Notes under the pieces: model-generated
Seen by the model: only the letters and a program-made list of their open reading frames with translations
Database searches by the model: none
What the model was told of the DNA's origin: nothing
Shown here: positions 8,180 through 17,928 of the stretch, piece after piece
How positions within the stretch are numbered: the first letter of the stretch is position 1
How the letters are laid out: each line of letters begins with the position of its first letter
Position numbers and translations under genes: made by a program
Assembly (NCBI RefSeq): GCF_900187455.1
Contig: NZ_FYDX01000002.1
Coordinates: 1 to 64,000, forward strand
From: Pseudomonas sp. Irchel 3E13
GTDB lineage: Bacteria; Pseudomonadota; Gammaproteobacteria; Pseudomonadales; Pseudomonadaceae
Length of the DNA: 64,000 bases
Direction of reading: 5' to 3'

Positions 8180-10333
8180 GTGACCAGCATGCAACCGGCG
8201 AACTCGGCGGACCAACGCCAGAGTTTCGATGATCCGTTACTCGATGGGCTGTTGATTCTCTGCAAGCTGCACGGTTGCACGGCCAGCCGCGCCAGCCTGA
8301 GCAGCGGCCTGCCGCTGCCGCAACAACGCCTGAGCGTCGATCTGCTGCCGCGCGCGGCGGCGCGTGCCGGCTTGCAGGCGCGCGTGCTACGCCGTGAGCT
8401 GGGCGCGATTTCCGCGCTCAACCTGCCCGTACTGCTGCTATTCAAGGATGGCCGTTGCGCGGTGCTGCAGCGCTGGAAAGAGGGCGATCAGGCGCTGATC
8501 CTGCCTTGCGAAGCCGACGGCGGCGAGCAGTGGGTCAGCCGTCAGGAACTGGACGAGGCCTACGCGGGCCAGGTCCTTTTCGCCCGCCCCCGGCATGAAC
8601 TTGAAGACCTGCGCAACCCGCTGGTGCCGCGGGTCAATGCGTGGTTTCGCGACACCCTCAAACAATCCCGCTGGCTGTACAGCGACGCCCTGCTGGCCAG
8701 CCTGCTGATCAACCTGCTGGGCCTGATGGTGCCGCTGTTCGTGATGCAGACCTACGACCGCGTGGTGCCGAACCAGGCCACCTCGACCCTCTGGGTGTTG
8801 GTCATCGGTCTGTTGATCGGCACCCTGTTCGAACTGGTGCTGCGCGTGGTCCGTGCGCACCTGCTCGATCAGGCCGGCAAGAAGACCGACATGATCCTCT
8901 CGGCAACCCTGTTCGAACGCATCACCGGCATGTCGATGAAAGCCCGCCCGGCCACCATCGGCGGCTTCGCCCAGAGCATCCACGACTTCCAGGGCCTGCG
9001 CGAATTCCTCACCGCGGTAACCCTGACCAGCGTTATCGACCTGCCCTTCGTGGTGCTGATGCTCGCGGTTATCGGCCTGCTCGGCGGCTGGCTGGTGATG
9101 ATTCCACTGATCGCGTTCCCGGTGACCATCGTCTTCGCCCTGCTGATCCAGGTGCGCCTGCGCGACACCGTGCAGAAAAGCCTGAGCCTCGGCGCGGTGC
9201 GCCAGGCACTGCTGATCGAAACCCTCGGCGGCCTGGAAACCCTCAAGGCCTGCGGCGCCGAAAGCGAGCGCCAGTACCAGTGGGAAAGCACCCATGGCGC
9301 CCTTACCCAACTGGACGTCCACGCCCGCAAACTCTCGGCCCTGGCCACCAACGGCACGCTGTTCATCCAGCAGTTCTGCGGGATGTCCACCATCGTCGCC
9401 GGGGTCTACAGCATCATTGCCGGCAGCCTCAGCGTCGGCGCCCTGGTCGCCTGCTATATGCTCGGCAGCCGGGTGCTCGCGCCGCTGGGGCAGATCGCCG
9501 GGCTGATCACCCGTTATCAACAGGCGCAATTGACCATGCGCAGCACCGACGCCCTGATGGCCCTGCCGCAGGAACGTCGCAGCGACCAGCAACCGCTGGA
9601 GCACACCCGCCTGCAAGGGGCGCTGGAAGTGAGCCGGGTGAGCTTCCGCTATCCCGGGCAGACCGCGCCGGCGCTGAACAACGTCAGTTTCAGCGTCAAG
9701 CCGGGCGAGCGTATCGGCATCATCGGCCGCAGCGGTTCGGGCAAGAGCACCCTGGCGCGGCTGGTGATGGGCTTCTACGAGCCGGACGAAGGCCAGATCC
9801 TGCTGGACAACCTCGACCTGCGCCAACTGGACATCACCGATTTGCGCCAGCAACTCGGCTACGTCGCCCACGACCTGCCGCTGCTGGCCGGCAGCCTGCG
9901 CGACAACCTGACCCTGGGGGCGCGCTACGTGAGTGACGCGCGGATGCTCGAAGTCGCCGAACTGACCGGCGTCAGCGAGCTGGCCCGGCAACACCCGCGC
10001 GGCTTCGACCGTCCGCTGGGCGAGCGTGGCCAACTGCTCTCCGGCGGCCAGCGCCAGGCCGTGCTGCTGGCCCGGGCGATGCTGCTGGAGCCGCCGATCA
10101 TGGTGCTGGACGAACCCACCAGCCACATGGACAACAGCAGCGAAGAACAACTGCGCAATCGCCTGCACGGCTGGATCGAGGGCAAGACCCTGTTGCTGGT
10201 CACCCATCGCACCTCGATGCTCAGCCTGGTTGACCGCCTGCTGGTACTGGACAACGGCAAGATCGTTGCCGACGGCGCCAAGGATGCGGTGATCGACGCC
10301 CTGCGCAAGGGCCGTATCGGTCAAGCCCTTTAG
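8180..10333 (+). CDS. Type I secretion ABC transporter/ATPase (LapB-like)
   Basis: Inner-membrane ATPase that powers adhesin export. 717 residues. Residues 15-130 are a C39-peptidase-like domain without the usual Gln..Asp-Cys catalytic start, so it should bind rather than cut the substrate, as in RTX exporters. Membrane domain about 160-430. The nucleotide-binding domain shows Walker A GRSGSGKST, signature LSGGQRQ, Walker B IMVLDEPTS and the switch His in LVTHRT. Start chosen is GTG at 8180 with GAGGAG nine bases upstream; an in-frame ATG lies nine bases further on. Sits between the TolC-like gene and the adaptor gene (19 bp gap), so one operon. Confidence 0.93.
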   Translation: MTSMQPANSADQRQSFDDPLLDGLLILCKLHGCTASRASLSSGLPLPQQRLSVDLLPRAAARAGLQARVLRRELGAISALNLPVLLLFKDGRCAVLQRWKEGDQALILPCEADGGEQWVSRQELDEAYAGQVLFARPRHELEDLRNPLVPRVNAWFRDTLKQSRWLYSDALLASLLINLLGLMVPLFVMQTYDRVVPNQATSTLWVLVIGLLIGTLFELVLRVVRAHLLDQAGKKTDMILSATLFERITGMSMKARPATIGGFAQSIHDFQGLREFLTAVTLTSVIDLPFVVLMLAVIGLLGGWLVMIPLIAFPVTIVFALLIQVRLRDTVQKSLSLGAVRQALLIETLGGLETLKACGAESERQYQWESTHGALTQLDVHARKLSALATNGTLFIQQFCGMSTIVAGVYSIIAGSLSVGALVACYMLGSRVLAPLGQIAGLITRYQQAQLTMRSTDALMALPQERRSDQQPLEHTRLQGALEVSRVSFRYPGQTAPALNNVSFSVKPGERIGIIGRSGSGKSTLARLVMGFYEPDEGQILLDNLDLRQLDITDLRQQLGYVAHDLPLLAGSLRDNLTLGARYVSDARMLEVAELTGVSELARQHPRGFDRPLGERGQLLSGGQRQAVLLARAMLLEPPIMVLDEPTSHMDNSSEEQLRNRLHGWIEGKTLLLVTHRTSMLSLVDRLLVLDNGKIVADGAKDAVIDALRKGRIGQAL

Positions 10334-10352
10334 TCCTACACAGAGGTGCGAG

Positions 10353-11699
10353 ATGTCCGCACTACGCAGTTACTTCCAGAGTTTCAACAAGACCGCCGAG
10401 CACGAGTACCTGCCGGACCTGACGAACGCCACCCTGCAGGACTCCCCGCGCCGCTCGCGGCTCACCGTGTGGCTGGCGGCGGCGCTGCTGCTGGTTGCGC
10501 TGGTCTGGGCCAAGGTGGCCGTGCTCGACGAGGTGACCACCGGCGAAGGCAAGGCAATTCCGTCGAGCAAGGTGCAGGTGATCCAGAACCTCGAAGGCGG
10601 CATCGTCACCGAGATTTTCGTCCGCGAAGGCCAGATGGTGAACAAGGGCGACACCCTGCTGCGCCTGGACGACACGCGCTTCCGCTCCAACAAGGGCGAA
10701 AGCGAGGCCGACCGCTACGCCCTTACCGCGCAGGTCGAGCGGCTGTCCGCCGAGACCGAGGGCAAGCCGTTCCAGGTGTCCCCGGAAGTGCGCAGCAAGG
10801 CGCCGCAAGTGGCCGAGGACGAAATGGCCCTGTACCAATCGCGCCAGCGCCGCCTGAACAGCGAGAAGCAGACCCTCAACGAACAACTTCGGCAGAAGAC
10901 CCAGGAACTGGCCGAGTTCCGCTCCAAGCTGGACCAGTACCGCTCGGGCCTGGCCCTGCTGCAGCAGGAGCTGGACATGTCGACGCCGCTGGTGAAAACC
11001 GGGGCGATTTCGCCGGTGGAAATCCTTCGCCTCAGACGCAGCGCGGTGGAAGCCCGCGGCTCGATGAACGCCACCAGCCTGGCGATCCCCCGGGCCGAAT
11101 CGGCCGTGGCGGAGATCAAGAGCAAGATCGAAGAATCCGAGGCGGGTTTCCGCTCCGAAGCGGCCAAGGAACTCAACGAAAAACGCACCGACCTGTCGAA
11201 AATCACCGCCACCAGCGTCGCCATCGACGACCGGGTCAACCGCACCACCGTGGTGTCACCGGTGCACGGCATCATCAAGCTGCTCAAGGTCAACACCATC
11301 GGCGGCGTGGTCCAGCCCGGCAGCGACCTGGTGGAAGTGGTGCCGCTGGAAGACAACCTGCTGATCGAAGCCAAGGTCCGTCCGCAGGATGTCGCCTTCC
11401 TGCATCCGGGGCAGAGCGCGATGGTCAAGTTCAGCGCCTACGACTACTCCATCTACGGTGGGCTCAAGGCCAAACTGGAACTGATCGGCGCCGACACCGT
11501 CACCGACGACAAGGGCAACGCCTTCTACATGATCCAGGTGCGCACCGACAAAAATCATTTGGGCGGGGACAACAAACCGCTGCTGATCATCCCGGGGATG
11601 GTGGCGACGGTGGACATCATTACCGGCGAGAAGAGCGTGCTGGATTACTTGCTGAAGCCGGTGCTGAAGGCGCGGACGGAGGCGTTGCGGGAACGCTAG
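10353..11699 (+). CDS. HlyD-family type I secretion periplasmic adaptor (LapC-like)
   Basis: Membrane-fusion protein linking the ABC transporter to the TolC-like channel. 448 residues: a short cytosolic tail, one transmembrane helix (about 34-55), a biotinyl-lipoyl-like first half (VIQNLEGGIVTEIFVREGQ, hallmark of HlyD/LapC), a long coiled-coil hairpin rich in Glu, Arg and Gln (about 115-275), then the second lipoyl half (VVSPVHGIIKLLKVNT) and beta-barrel (PGMVATVDIITGEKSVLDYLLKP). AGAGGTG precedes the ATG. Last gene of the exporter operon. Confidence 0.93.
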   Translation: MSALRSYFQSFNKTAEHEYLPDLTNATLQDSPRRSRLTVWLAAALLLVALVWAKVAVLDEVTTGEGKAIPSSKVQVIQNLEGGIVTEIFVREGQMVNKGDTLLRLDDTRFRSNKGESEADRYALTAQVERLSAETEGKPFQVSPEVRSKAPQVAEDEMALYQSRQRRLNSEKQTLNEQLRQKTQELAEFRSKLDQYRSGLALLQQELDMSTPLVKTGAISPVEILRLRRSAVEARGSMNATSLAIPRAESAVAEIKSKIEESEAGFRSEAAKELNEKRTDLSKITATSVAIDDRVNRTTVVSPVHGIIKLLKVNTIGGVVQPGSDLVEVVPLEDNLLIEAKVRPQDVAFLHPGQSAMVKFSAYDYSIYGGLKAKLELIGADTVTDDKGNAFYMIQVRTDKNHLGGDNKPLLIIPGMVATVDIITGEKSVLDYLLKPVLKARTEALRER

Positions 11700-11773
11700 T
11701 CAGTGGTCCCATCCCCGCGAAGGCGATCCCGACCACAGACTTCACCTGAGGAATGGCTGGGTTGCTGAGGGCC

Positions 11774-11846
11774 ATCGCGAGCGAGCTCGCTCTTACACTG
11801 TCCACGGCATGGTGCAATGAACTGTAGGAGCGAGCTTGCTCGCGAT
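11774..11846. repeat. REPIN: inverted pair of REP elements
   Basis: Two 24-base arms (11774-11797 and 11823-11846) are inverted repeats of each other with two mismatches, around a 25-base centre. Each arm carries the GAGCGAGCT/AGCTTGCTC core typical of Pseudomonas REP sequences. It lies between the end of the exporter operon and the convergent DTW gene. The same arm sequence occurs at 42873-42923. Confidence 0.88.
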
Positions 11847-11867
11847 GCGGTGTCTAGCCCTCACAAA

Positions 11868-12467
11868 TCAGCGCAAATGATTACGCTCAAACGTTTCCCG
11901 CCCCATCGCCGCAATCTGCCCCTCGATCAACGCATCGAAAGGCCTGAGCAATTCATCGAAACGCCCTTCCCCTTCCAGCACATTCAGCGCCTGGGTCACC
12001 GCCTCGATGGTCGACAACGCACCCGCTTCCGGCGCCTTGCGCAGCCGATAGCGGGAAGGCTGGACACAGGCCAGGGTCACTCGCGGCAATGCGTCCAGCA
12101 GCGGATTCAGGTAGAGCAGTTTGCGCGCCTTGCGCCAGGTGCCGTCCGGCACGATCAGCAACCAGGGACGCGGATCCGGATCCTCGCCATACGCCCGCAA
12201 CGGCTGCGCCTGTTCACCGGGAAACAACAAGCCCACCCGATACCCCGGCGCAGCAATCAGCTCGGCCAGCCCCTCGAACACCTCGCCCACCCGCAACTCG
12301 CCGTTGCGCAGGCCAAGGGCGGCAAGGCGCGCGGTATTGAGGGCATGACGGACTTCATCGGGATGCTGCAACAGGACCACGCGGGTGCGGCTGTCGAGCG
12401 ACGGGATCAAGGGACAAAGGCAACGGGACTGCGGACGCTGACAGCGCTCGCACTGGATTCTGGACAT
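11868..12467 (-). CDS. DTW-domain protein, probable tRNA-uridine aminocarboxypropyltransferase
   Basis: Family transfers the aminocarboxypropyl group of SAM to a tRNA uridine (acp3U, as E. coli TapT). 199 residues from the ATG at 12467, which has GGAG nine bases upstream; a longer frame to 12650 overlaps the neighbouring gene and lacks conservation. An N-terminal CxxC..CLC zinc-type cluster (CERCQRPQSRCLC) is followed by the DTW signature in LIVPDGTWRKARKL (about residues 110-123) and SRYRLRKAP, both typical. Which tRNA it acts on cannot be told from sequence. Confidence 0.85.
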   Translation of the reverse strand: MSRIQCERCQRPQSRCLCPLIPSLDSRTRVVLLQHPDEVRHALNTARLAALGLRNGELRVGEVFEGLAELIAAPGYRVGLLFPGEQAQPLRAYGEDPDPRPWLLIVPDGTWRKARKLLYLNPLLDALPRVTLACVQPSRYRLRKAPEAGALSTIEAVTQALNVLEGEGRFDELLRPFDALIEGQIAAMGRETFERNHLR

Positions 12468-12544
12468 CGGGTTCTCCTGGGCGGACAAAGTGTGCCACAG
12501 CAGTCCCGGAAAAGACCCACATCCCTGTGGGCAGGATGGTACGA

Positions 12545-14110
12545 CTAGCGGTTGAACCGTTCGGCCAGGTCGTGCAGGTACTCGGCCATGCGTTCGAGTT
12601 CCTGGCTGATTTCGGCCCCTTGCCTGGCCTGGCCGGCACTGTGATCGCACAACTGCGCAATGCGCACGATCTGTTGGTTGATGTCTTCCACCACATGACT
12701 CTGCTGCTCGGAGGCCGTGGCGATCTGCTGGCTCATGCCGGTGATACGACTGACCGCCTCGCTGATCCCGCTCAGCGCGCTCTGCACCGCCTCGACGCTG
12801 TGCACGCTGTCGCGGGAGATCTGCTCGCCCTTGTTCGCGCTGGTCACCGCCCGATCGGCACCCGCACGCAGCGAGGCGATGATCTGGTGGATTTCCTCGG
12901 TCGAGGCGCGGGTCCGCTGGGCCAGCGAGCGCACTTCGTCGGCGACCACGGCGAAGCCGCGCCCCTGCTCGCCGGCCCGTGCCGCTTCGATGGCGGCATT
13001 GAGGGCCAGCAAGTTGGTCTGCTCGGCGATCGAGGTGATCACGTCCACCACGCTGCCGATGGACTGAGTCTGCTCGGCCAGGGCGTGCACCGCCTGCCCG
13101 ATATCGTTGACCGCATCCGCCATGCTACTCATCGCCCGCAAGCTCTGCTGCGCCAGCGTGCTGCCCTGACGGGTCAGCTCGTCGGCGTCGGACGCCGCGT
13201 GCGCGGTGTTCTGCACGTTCTGGGTCACCTGCTGGATGGTCGCCGCCATCTGCGCGATAGCCGTCGCCGACTGATCGGTCTCGCTGCGCTGACGATCGAG
13301 CATCTGCGCCTGGGCACCGGACAAATCCGACGACTGCGACGCCCGCGTTCGTACGCTGACGCCGGCATCCACCAGCCGGGTCAGCGCCGTTTGCAGGCGC
13401 GCTTCCTCGCTGATCATGGCCAGGTCCAGTTGCCCTTGCAGGCCCAGGTTGCGGCTGTAGGTCAGCGCCACCAGCGGGCTGGTGAACGCCTTGGGGTGCT
13501 CGGCCAGGGTACGGCGGATCACCCGGCTCTGGCGGTTTTCCAACAGGAACCAGGCCGACAGCAAGCTAGCCATCAACACCCCGAGAGCGGCGTATTGCGG
13601 CAAGACCAGGTAGGCGATCACCGATACCACGCCAGCACCGACCAACGGCCAGCCATGTTCGAGCACATCCAGCGTGCGCGCCGCCCAGGAGGTGGGTGAG
13701 CGCCCGGCACGCAAGCGCTCGTACAAGGCCGCGGCGCGCTGCACCTGATCCCGGCTGGGCAGCGAGCGGACCGACTCGTAGCCGCTGATCCGACCGTTCT
13801 CGTAGATGGCCGTGACATAGGCGCTGACCCAATAGAAGTCACCGTTCTTGGCGCGGTTCTTGACCACGCCCATCCACGGCTTTCCCTCCTTGATGGTCTC
13901 CCACATATGGGCGAACACCGCGGGCGGCATGTCGGGATGGCGTACCAGGTTATGGGGTTGGTGGAGCAGTTCGTCGCGGGTGAACCCGCTGATGGCGACA
14001 AAGGCGTCGTTGCAATAGGTAATGCGGCTATTCAGGTCGGTGGTGGAGATCAGCCGCTGCTCTTGGGGGAAGGTTCTTTCCTGCTCAGTGACGGGCAAAT
14101 TCATGCGCAT
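12545..14110 (-). CDS. aer: Aer-type aerotaxis/energy-taxis methyl-accepting receptor
   Basis: Senses redox/energy state through PAS-bound FAD and signals to CheA/CheW. 521 residues from the ATG at 14110 ([11 protein letters not shown], the standard Aer opening; AGGGA nine bases upstream), the usual Aer length. The PAS domain covers about 20-120 ([23 protein letters not shown]). Two hydrophobic stretches (about 165-205) form the membrane hairpin. HAMP-like and signalling domains follow with the conserved hairpin tip ([19 protein letters not shown]). Monocistronic. Pseudomonas genomes carry several Aer paralogues, so the exact orthologue is uncertain. Confidence 0.88.
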   Translation of the reverse strand: MRMNLPVTEQERTFPQEQRLISTTDLNSRITYCNDAFVAISGFTRDELLHQPHNLVRHPDMPPAVFAHMWETIKEGKPWMGVVKNRAKNGDFYWVSAYVTAIYENGRISGYESVRSLPSRDQVQRAAALYERLRAGRSPTSWAARTLDVLEHGWPLVGAGVVSVIAYLVLPQYAALGVLMASLLSAWFLLENRQSRVIRRTLAEHPKAFTSPLVALTYSRNLGLQGQLDLAMISEEARLQTALTRLVDAGVSVRTRASQSSDLSGAQAQMLDRQRSETDQSATAIAQMAATIQQVTQNVQNTAHAASDADELTRQGSTLAQQSLRAMSSMADAVNDIGQAVHALAEQTQSIGSVVDVITSIAEQTNLLALNAAIEAARAGEQGRGFAVVADEVRSLAQRTRASTEEIHQIIASLRAGADRAVTSANKGEQISRDSVHSVEAVQSALSGISEAVSRITGMSQQIATASEQQSHVVEDINQQIVRIAQLCDHSAGQARQGAEISQELERMAEYLHDLAERFNR

Positions 14111-14237
14111 CTTGGGCGTTCCCTGCTGACAAGGTGGGGAGGAAGTTTCATCACGGCAAGAAAAGTAGTAGCAGAGCATTAACGCTTTCGTGGTGCTTTT
14201 TACCACCCGCGCAAAGTAATTTTCGCCGACGTTCGCC

Positions 14238-15131
14238 TCATGCTGGCGTCAGTTGCGCCCGCAGCAGGTCGCGGAAGGTCTGGATCAGCGGCTCGCGACT
14301 GCGGCCACGGCGGATGATCATCGAGAACGGCGCCTGATAACCGAAGGTCGCGGGAGATAGCACCCGCAAGTCGCCCTTGTCGACCCACGCCTGGGCGTAA
14401 TGCTCCGGCAGGTAGCCGATGTAGGCCCCGGACAGCACCAGGATCAGTTGCGCCTCCATGCTTTCTACCGTCGCGGCGCTGTGCTTGAAGCCGTGCCGGG
14501 CCAGTTCCGCCTGGCTCCAGTAGCCCCGGCCGACCATGCGTTGCTGGGTGATGACCTGCTCGGGAATCCGCCGCTCGCTGAACAGCGGGTGACGGTTACT
14601 GCAGTACAGCCAGTGCTGCTCGCGGTACAGCGGCTGGTAGACCAGCCCGCTCATGCGTGTGGAAAAAGCGCCGATAGCGAGGTCGAGGCGGTTGTCCTGC
14701 ACGCCCAGTTGTAACTCGTAGGGGCTGGACACCGACAAATGCAGGTGCACCGCCGGATGTTCCTGGCTGTAAGCGCCGATGGCTTCGGCCAGCGGCAAGG
14801 CGCGATCGCCCACGGTGGAGTCGATCACCCCCAGGTTGAGGGTGCCGCGCAGCTCGCCCTTGAGCGCCGCCGCGTATTGCTCGAAACCGTCCAGTTCGGC
14901 CAGCAGACGCAAAGTCTCCTGGTGAAACAGCTCGCCCTTGCTGGTCAGGCTGAAGCCGCCACGGCCGCGATGGCACAGCACGATGCCGAGGGCGGCCTCG
15001 AGCTGGCTCATGTAGGTGCTGATGGCTGACGTGGAGAGGTTGAGGTCGCGCTGGGCATTGGCGAAACCCTGGTGGCGCACCACGCTGGCGAAGATACGCA
15101 GCAGCTTCAGATCGGGCAGGTTCGAGGCCAT
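14238..15131 (-). CDS. gbuR: LysR-family regulator, probable GbuR of guanidinobutyrase gene
   Basis: 297 residues: an N-terminal winged helix (about 7-66, [26 protein letters not shown]) and a LysR effector-binding domain. It is divergent from gbuA, the arrangement known for GbuR/GbuA in P. aeruginosa, where GbuR activates gbuA with 4-guanidinobutyrate. A perfect inverted repeat at 15187-15208 between the two genes is the likely binding site. Start at 15131 gives [14 protein letters not shown], a normal LysR N-terminus. Confidence 0.82.
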   Translation of the reverse strand: MASNLPDLKLLRIFASVVRHQGFANAQRDLNLSTSAISTYMSQLEAALGIVLCHRGRGGFSLTSKGELFHQETLRLLAELDGFEQYAAALKGELRGTLNLGVIDSTVGDRALPLAEAIGAYSQEHPAVHLHLSVSSPYELQLGVQDNRLDLAIGAFSTRMSGLVYQPLYREQHWLYCSNRHPLFSERRIPEQVITQQRMVGRGYWSQAELARHGFKHSAATVESMEAQLILVLSGAYIGYLPEHYAQAWVDKGDLRVLSPATFGYQAPFSMIIRRGRSREPLIQTFRDLLRAQLTPA

Positions 15132-15186
15132 GAAAACGGAGGTCCGCAGGTCGGAAATGGCGACAGTCTAACCCCGCTCCCAGCGA

Positions 15187-15208
15187 TAGTTCAGAAAAAC
15201 CTGAACTA
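15187..15208. promoter_or_regulatory. Probable GbuR operator (8-bp inverted repeat)
   Basis: TAGTTCAG (15187-15194), six bases AAAAAC, then CTGAACTA (15201-15208): a perfect palindrome midway between gbuR and gbuA. It fits the LysR recognition rule (T-N11-A within dyad symmetry). No other palindrome of this quality is seen in the gap. Confidence 0.7.
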
Positions 15209-15355
15209 AGTATTTGCCTGTAGCGATTCTTCTACGGCACTACCTTTTGCAGACTTTGCCGCACTGCAACTGTTCCAGGGCACTTTCGGCTGGCTGGCCG
15301 GTGTTGAGAACAGGTTTCAACAACTAGAACAATCGAACCGATGAGGCCCGAAACC

Positions 15356-16306
15356 GTGGACAAGATCCTGCACCAACCACTGGGCGGCAACGAAATGCCG
15401 CGCTTCGGCGGCATCGCAACCATGATGCGCCTGCCCCACCTGCAAAGTCCCGCCGGCCTCGACGCCGCCTTTATCGGCGTGCCGCTGGACATCGGCACCT
15501 CCCTGCGCTCCGGCACCCGCTTCGGCCCGCGGCAGATCCGCGCCGAGTCGGTGATGATCCGTCCGTACAACATGGCCACCGGTGCCGCCCCGTTCGACTC
15601 GCTGTCGGTGGCCGACATCGGCGACGTGGCGATCAACACCTTCAACCTACTCGACGCCGTGCGCATCATCGAAGAGGCCTACGACACCATCGTCGAACAC
15701 AATGTCATCCCGCTGACCCTCGGCGGCGACCACACCATCACCCTGCCGATCCTGCGCGCCCTGCACAAAAAGCACGGCAAGATCGGCCTGGTCCACATCG
15801 ACGCCCACGCTGACGTCAACGACCACATGTTCGGTGAGAAAATCGCTCACGGCACCACCTTCCGCCGCGCCGTCGAAGAAGGCCTGCTGGACTGCGACCG
15901 CGTGGTGCAGATCGGCCTGCGCGCCCAGGGCTACACCGCTGAAGACTTCAACTGGAGCCGCAAACAGGGCTTCCGCGTGGTGCAGGCCGAAGAGTGCTGG
16001 CACAAGTCGCTGGAACCGCTGATGGCCGAAGTTCGCGAGAAAGTCGGCGGCGGCCCGGTGTACCTGTCCTTCGACATCGACGGCATCGACCCGGCCTGGG
16101 CGCCCGGCACCGGCACCCCGGAAATCGGCGGCCTGACCACCATCCAGGCGATCGAAGTGATCCGTGGCTGCCAGGGCCTCGACCTGATCGGCTGCGACCT
16201 GGTCGAGGTGTCCCCGCCCTACGACACCACCGGCAACACCTCGTTGCTCGGCGCCAACCTGCTTTACGAAATGCTCTGCGTTCTGCCCGGCGTTGCACGT
16301 CGCTAA
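15356..16306 (+). CDS. gbuA: Guanidinobutyrase (ureohydrolase)
   Basis: Hydrolyses 4-guanidinobutyrate to 4-aminobutyrate and urea, feeding arginine/agmatine-derived carbon into the GABA route. 316 residues of the arginase/agmatinase fold with all Mn-binding motifs: GGDHTITLP, HIDAHADVND and SFDIDGIDP. The N-terminus LHQPLGGNEMPRFGGIATMM and the PPYDTTGNTSLLGANL region match P. aeruginosa GbuA as I recall it. Start set at GTG 15356 because GAGG (15343-15346) is nine bases away; the ATG at 15341 would itself overlap that site. Followed by a hairpin and a symporter gene. Confidence 0.92.
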   Translation: MDKILHQPLGGNEMPRFGGIATMMRLPHLQSPAGLDAAFIGVPLDIGTSLRSGTRFGPRQIRAESVMIRPYNMATGAAPFDSLSVADIGDVAINTFNLLDAVRIIEEAYDTIVEHNVIPLTLGGDHTITLPILRALHKKHGKIGLVHIDAHADVNDHMFGEKIAHGTTFRRAVEEGLLDCDRVVQIGLRAQGYTAEDFNWSRKQGFRVVQAEECWHKSLEPLMAEVREKVGGGPVYLSFDIDGIDPAWAPGTGTPEIGGLTTIQAIEVIRGCQGLDLIGCDLVEVSPPYDTTGNTSLLGANLLYEMLCVLPGVARR

Positions 16307-16346
16307 TAGCCAAGGCAAGGAAAGATATCAGGCAGGAGCCATGACG

Positions 16347-16369
16347 GCGGCCCGTGAAGAACGGGCCGC
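16347..16369 (+). terminator. Intergenic hairpin between gbuA and symporter
   Basis: Nine-base perfect stem GCGGCCCGT / ACGGGCCGC with loop GAAGA. No T-run follows, so it may be a processing or attenuating hairpin within a gbuA-symporter transcript rather than a full terminator. Confidence 0.5.
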
Positions 16370-16445
16370 ACTACGAAGAATGACCCGCGGCGGCCTACCC
16401 GACCGCGAGATTGATCTCACATAAAAAAGATAATTGGAGACACCC

Positions 16446-17825
16446 ATGGCCTTGGACATATTCGTTGTACTGATTTATGCCGCCGGCATGCTGATACTGG
16501 GCTGGTACGGCATGCGCAAGGCAAAGACCCACGAGGACTACCTCGTGGCCGGCCGTAACCTCGGCCCGAGCCTGTACATGGGCACCATGGCCGCAACGGT
16601 ACTGGGTGGCGCGTCCACCGTCGGCACCGTGAAACTGGGCTATGTGCACGGTATTTCCGGTTTCTGGCTGTGCGCGGCGCTGGGCCTGGGCATCATCGCC
16701 CTGAACCTGTTCCTCGCCAAACCGCTGCTGCGCCTGCGCATCTTCACCGTCACCCAGGTGCTGGAAAAGCGCTACAACCCCATGGCCCGTCAGGCCAGCG
16801 CCGTGATCATGCTGGCCTACGCGCTGATGATCGGCGTGACCTCGACCCTGGCCATCGGCACCGTCCTGCAAGTGCTGTTCGAACTGCCGTTCTGGAGTGC
16901 GATCCTGCTCGGCGGCGGCGTGGTGGTGGTGTACTCGACCATCGGCGGCATGTGGTCGCTGACCCTGACCGACATCGTCCAGTTCGTGATCAAGACCGTC
17001 GGCCTGATGTTCGTCCTGCTGCCGATCTGCCTGTACCGCGTTGGCGGTTGGGATCAACTGGTAGCCAAGCTGCCGGCGTCCAGCTTCAGCCTGACCACCA
17101 TCGGCTGGGACACGATCATCACCTACTTCCTGATCTACTTCTTCGGCATCCTGATCGGCCAGGACATCTGGCAGCGGGTGTTCACCGCCCGTGACGAGAA
17201 GGTCGCCAAATACGCCGGCACCACCGCAGGCGTGTACTGCGTGATCTACGGCCTGGTCTGCGCGGTGATCGGCATGGCCGCTCACGTGCTGCTGCCAGAC
17301 CTGGGCAACGCCAACAACGCCTTCGCCGCCATCGTCAAATCCGCCCTGCCTGACGGCATCCGCGGCCTGGTGATCGCTGCTGCGCTGGCGGCAATGATGT
17401 CCACCGCCAGTGCCGGCCTGCTGGCTGCGTCCACCGTTCTGACCGAAGACCTGCTGCCACGGCTGCGCGGCGGCAAACAGTCGAGCCTGTCGATCAACCG
17501 CCTGTTCACCCTGCTGACCGGCCTGGCCGTGCTGGCTATCGCCCTGGTGGTGGAAGACGTGATCAGCGCCCTGACCCTGGCCTACAACCTGCTGGTGGGC
17601 GGCATGCTGGTGCCGCTGATCGGCGCCATCTACTGGAAACGCGCCACCACTCGCGGCGCGATCACCAGCATGGCGCTGGGCTTCGTTACCGCGCTGGTGT
17701 TCATGATCAAGGACGGCATGGACGCGAACACCCCGATCTACTACAGCCTGGCGATCGCCTTGGTGAGCTTCGTGGTGGTCAGCCTGATGTCCCGCTCGGA
17801 AGTGAATGCGGCGAAACTGGCTTGA
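16446..17825 (+). CDS. Sodium:solute symporter (SSS family), likely for guanidino compound or related substrate
   Basis: 459 residues and about 13 transmembrane helices; the N-terminal sequence (DYLVAGRNLGPSLYMGTMAATVLGGASTVG) is the sodium-site region of the SSS/SLC5 family. GGAGA lies just upstream of the ATG at 16446; the TTG twelve bases earlier is less likely. It follows gbuA by 139 bp, as a similar symporter (PA1418) lies near gbuA in P. aeruginosa, so uptake of guanidinobutyrate or a related compound is inferred, not shown. A strong terminator follows. Confidence 0.85.
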   Translation: MALDIFVVLIYAAGMLILGWYGMRKAKTHEDYLVAGRNLGPSLYMGTMAATVLGGASTVGTVKLGYVHGISGFWLCAALGLGIIALNLFLAKPLLRLRIFTVTQVLEKRYNPMARQASAVIMLAYALMIGVTSTLAIGTVLQVLFELPFWSAILLGGGVVVVYSTIGGMWSLTLTDIVQFVIKTVGLMFVLLPICLYRVGGWDQLVAKLPASSFSLTTIGWDTIITYFLIYFFGILIGQDIWQRVFTARDEKVAKYAGTTAGVYCVIYGLVCAVIGMAAHVLLPDLGNANNAFAAIVKSALPDGIRGLVIAAALAAMMSTASAGLLAASTVLTEDLLPRLRGGKQSSLSINRLFTLLTGLAVLAIALVVEDVISALTLAYNLLVGGMLVPLIGAIYWKRATTRGAITSMALGFVTALVFMIKDGMDANTPIYYSLAIALVSFVVVSLMSRSEVNAAKLA

Positions 17826-17831
17826 AACAAG

Positions 17832-17859
17832 AAGGGCCTGCGCAAAGCAGGCCCTTTTT
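17832..17859 (+). terminator. Rho-independent terminator after symporter
   Basis: Ten-base stem AAGGGCCTGC / GCAGGCCCTT with loop GCAAA, running into TTTTT. It starts seven bases after the symporter stop codon. Confidence 0.9.
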
Positions 17860-17871
17860 CTTTGGGATGAA

Positions 17872-17920
17872 GAGCCTCATCGCTGCGGTTCGGGGCGCCG
17901 AACAGCAGCGATGGGGCCTC
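17872..17920 (-). terminator. Long bulged hairpin downstream of PA1414-like gene
   Basis: Outer stem GAGCCTCATCGCTG / CAGCGATGGGGCCTC (one bulge, one G.U), inner stem GTTCGG / CCGAAC. It directly follows the stop codon of the small minus-strand gene at 17929 and could end or stabilise its transcript. Bases 17875-17893 recur at 26158-26176, so part of it is a dispersed repeat. Confidence 0.55.
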
Positions 17921-17928
17921 TGAATACT

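Noticed and set aside
8438-10324. 628-codon minus-strand ORF inside the ABC transporter gene
   Set aside because: Shadow frame of high-GC coding DNA; His/Gln/Asp-rich low-complexity product.
16347-16369. Full rho-independent terminator between gbuA and symporter
   Set aside because: Strong stem but no T-run; listed only as a hairpin.
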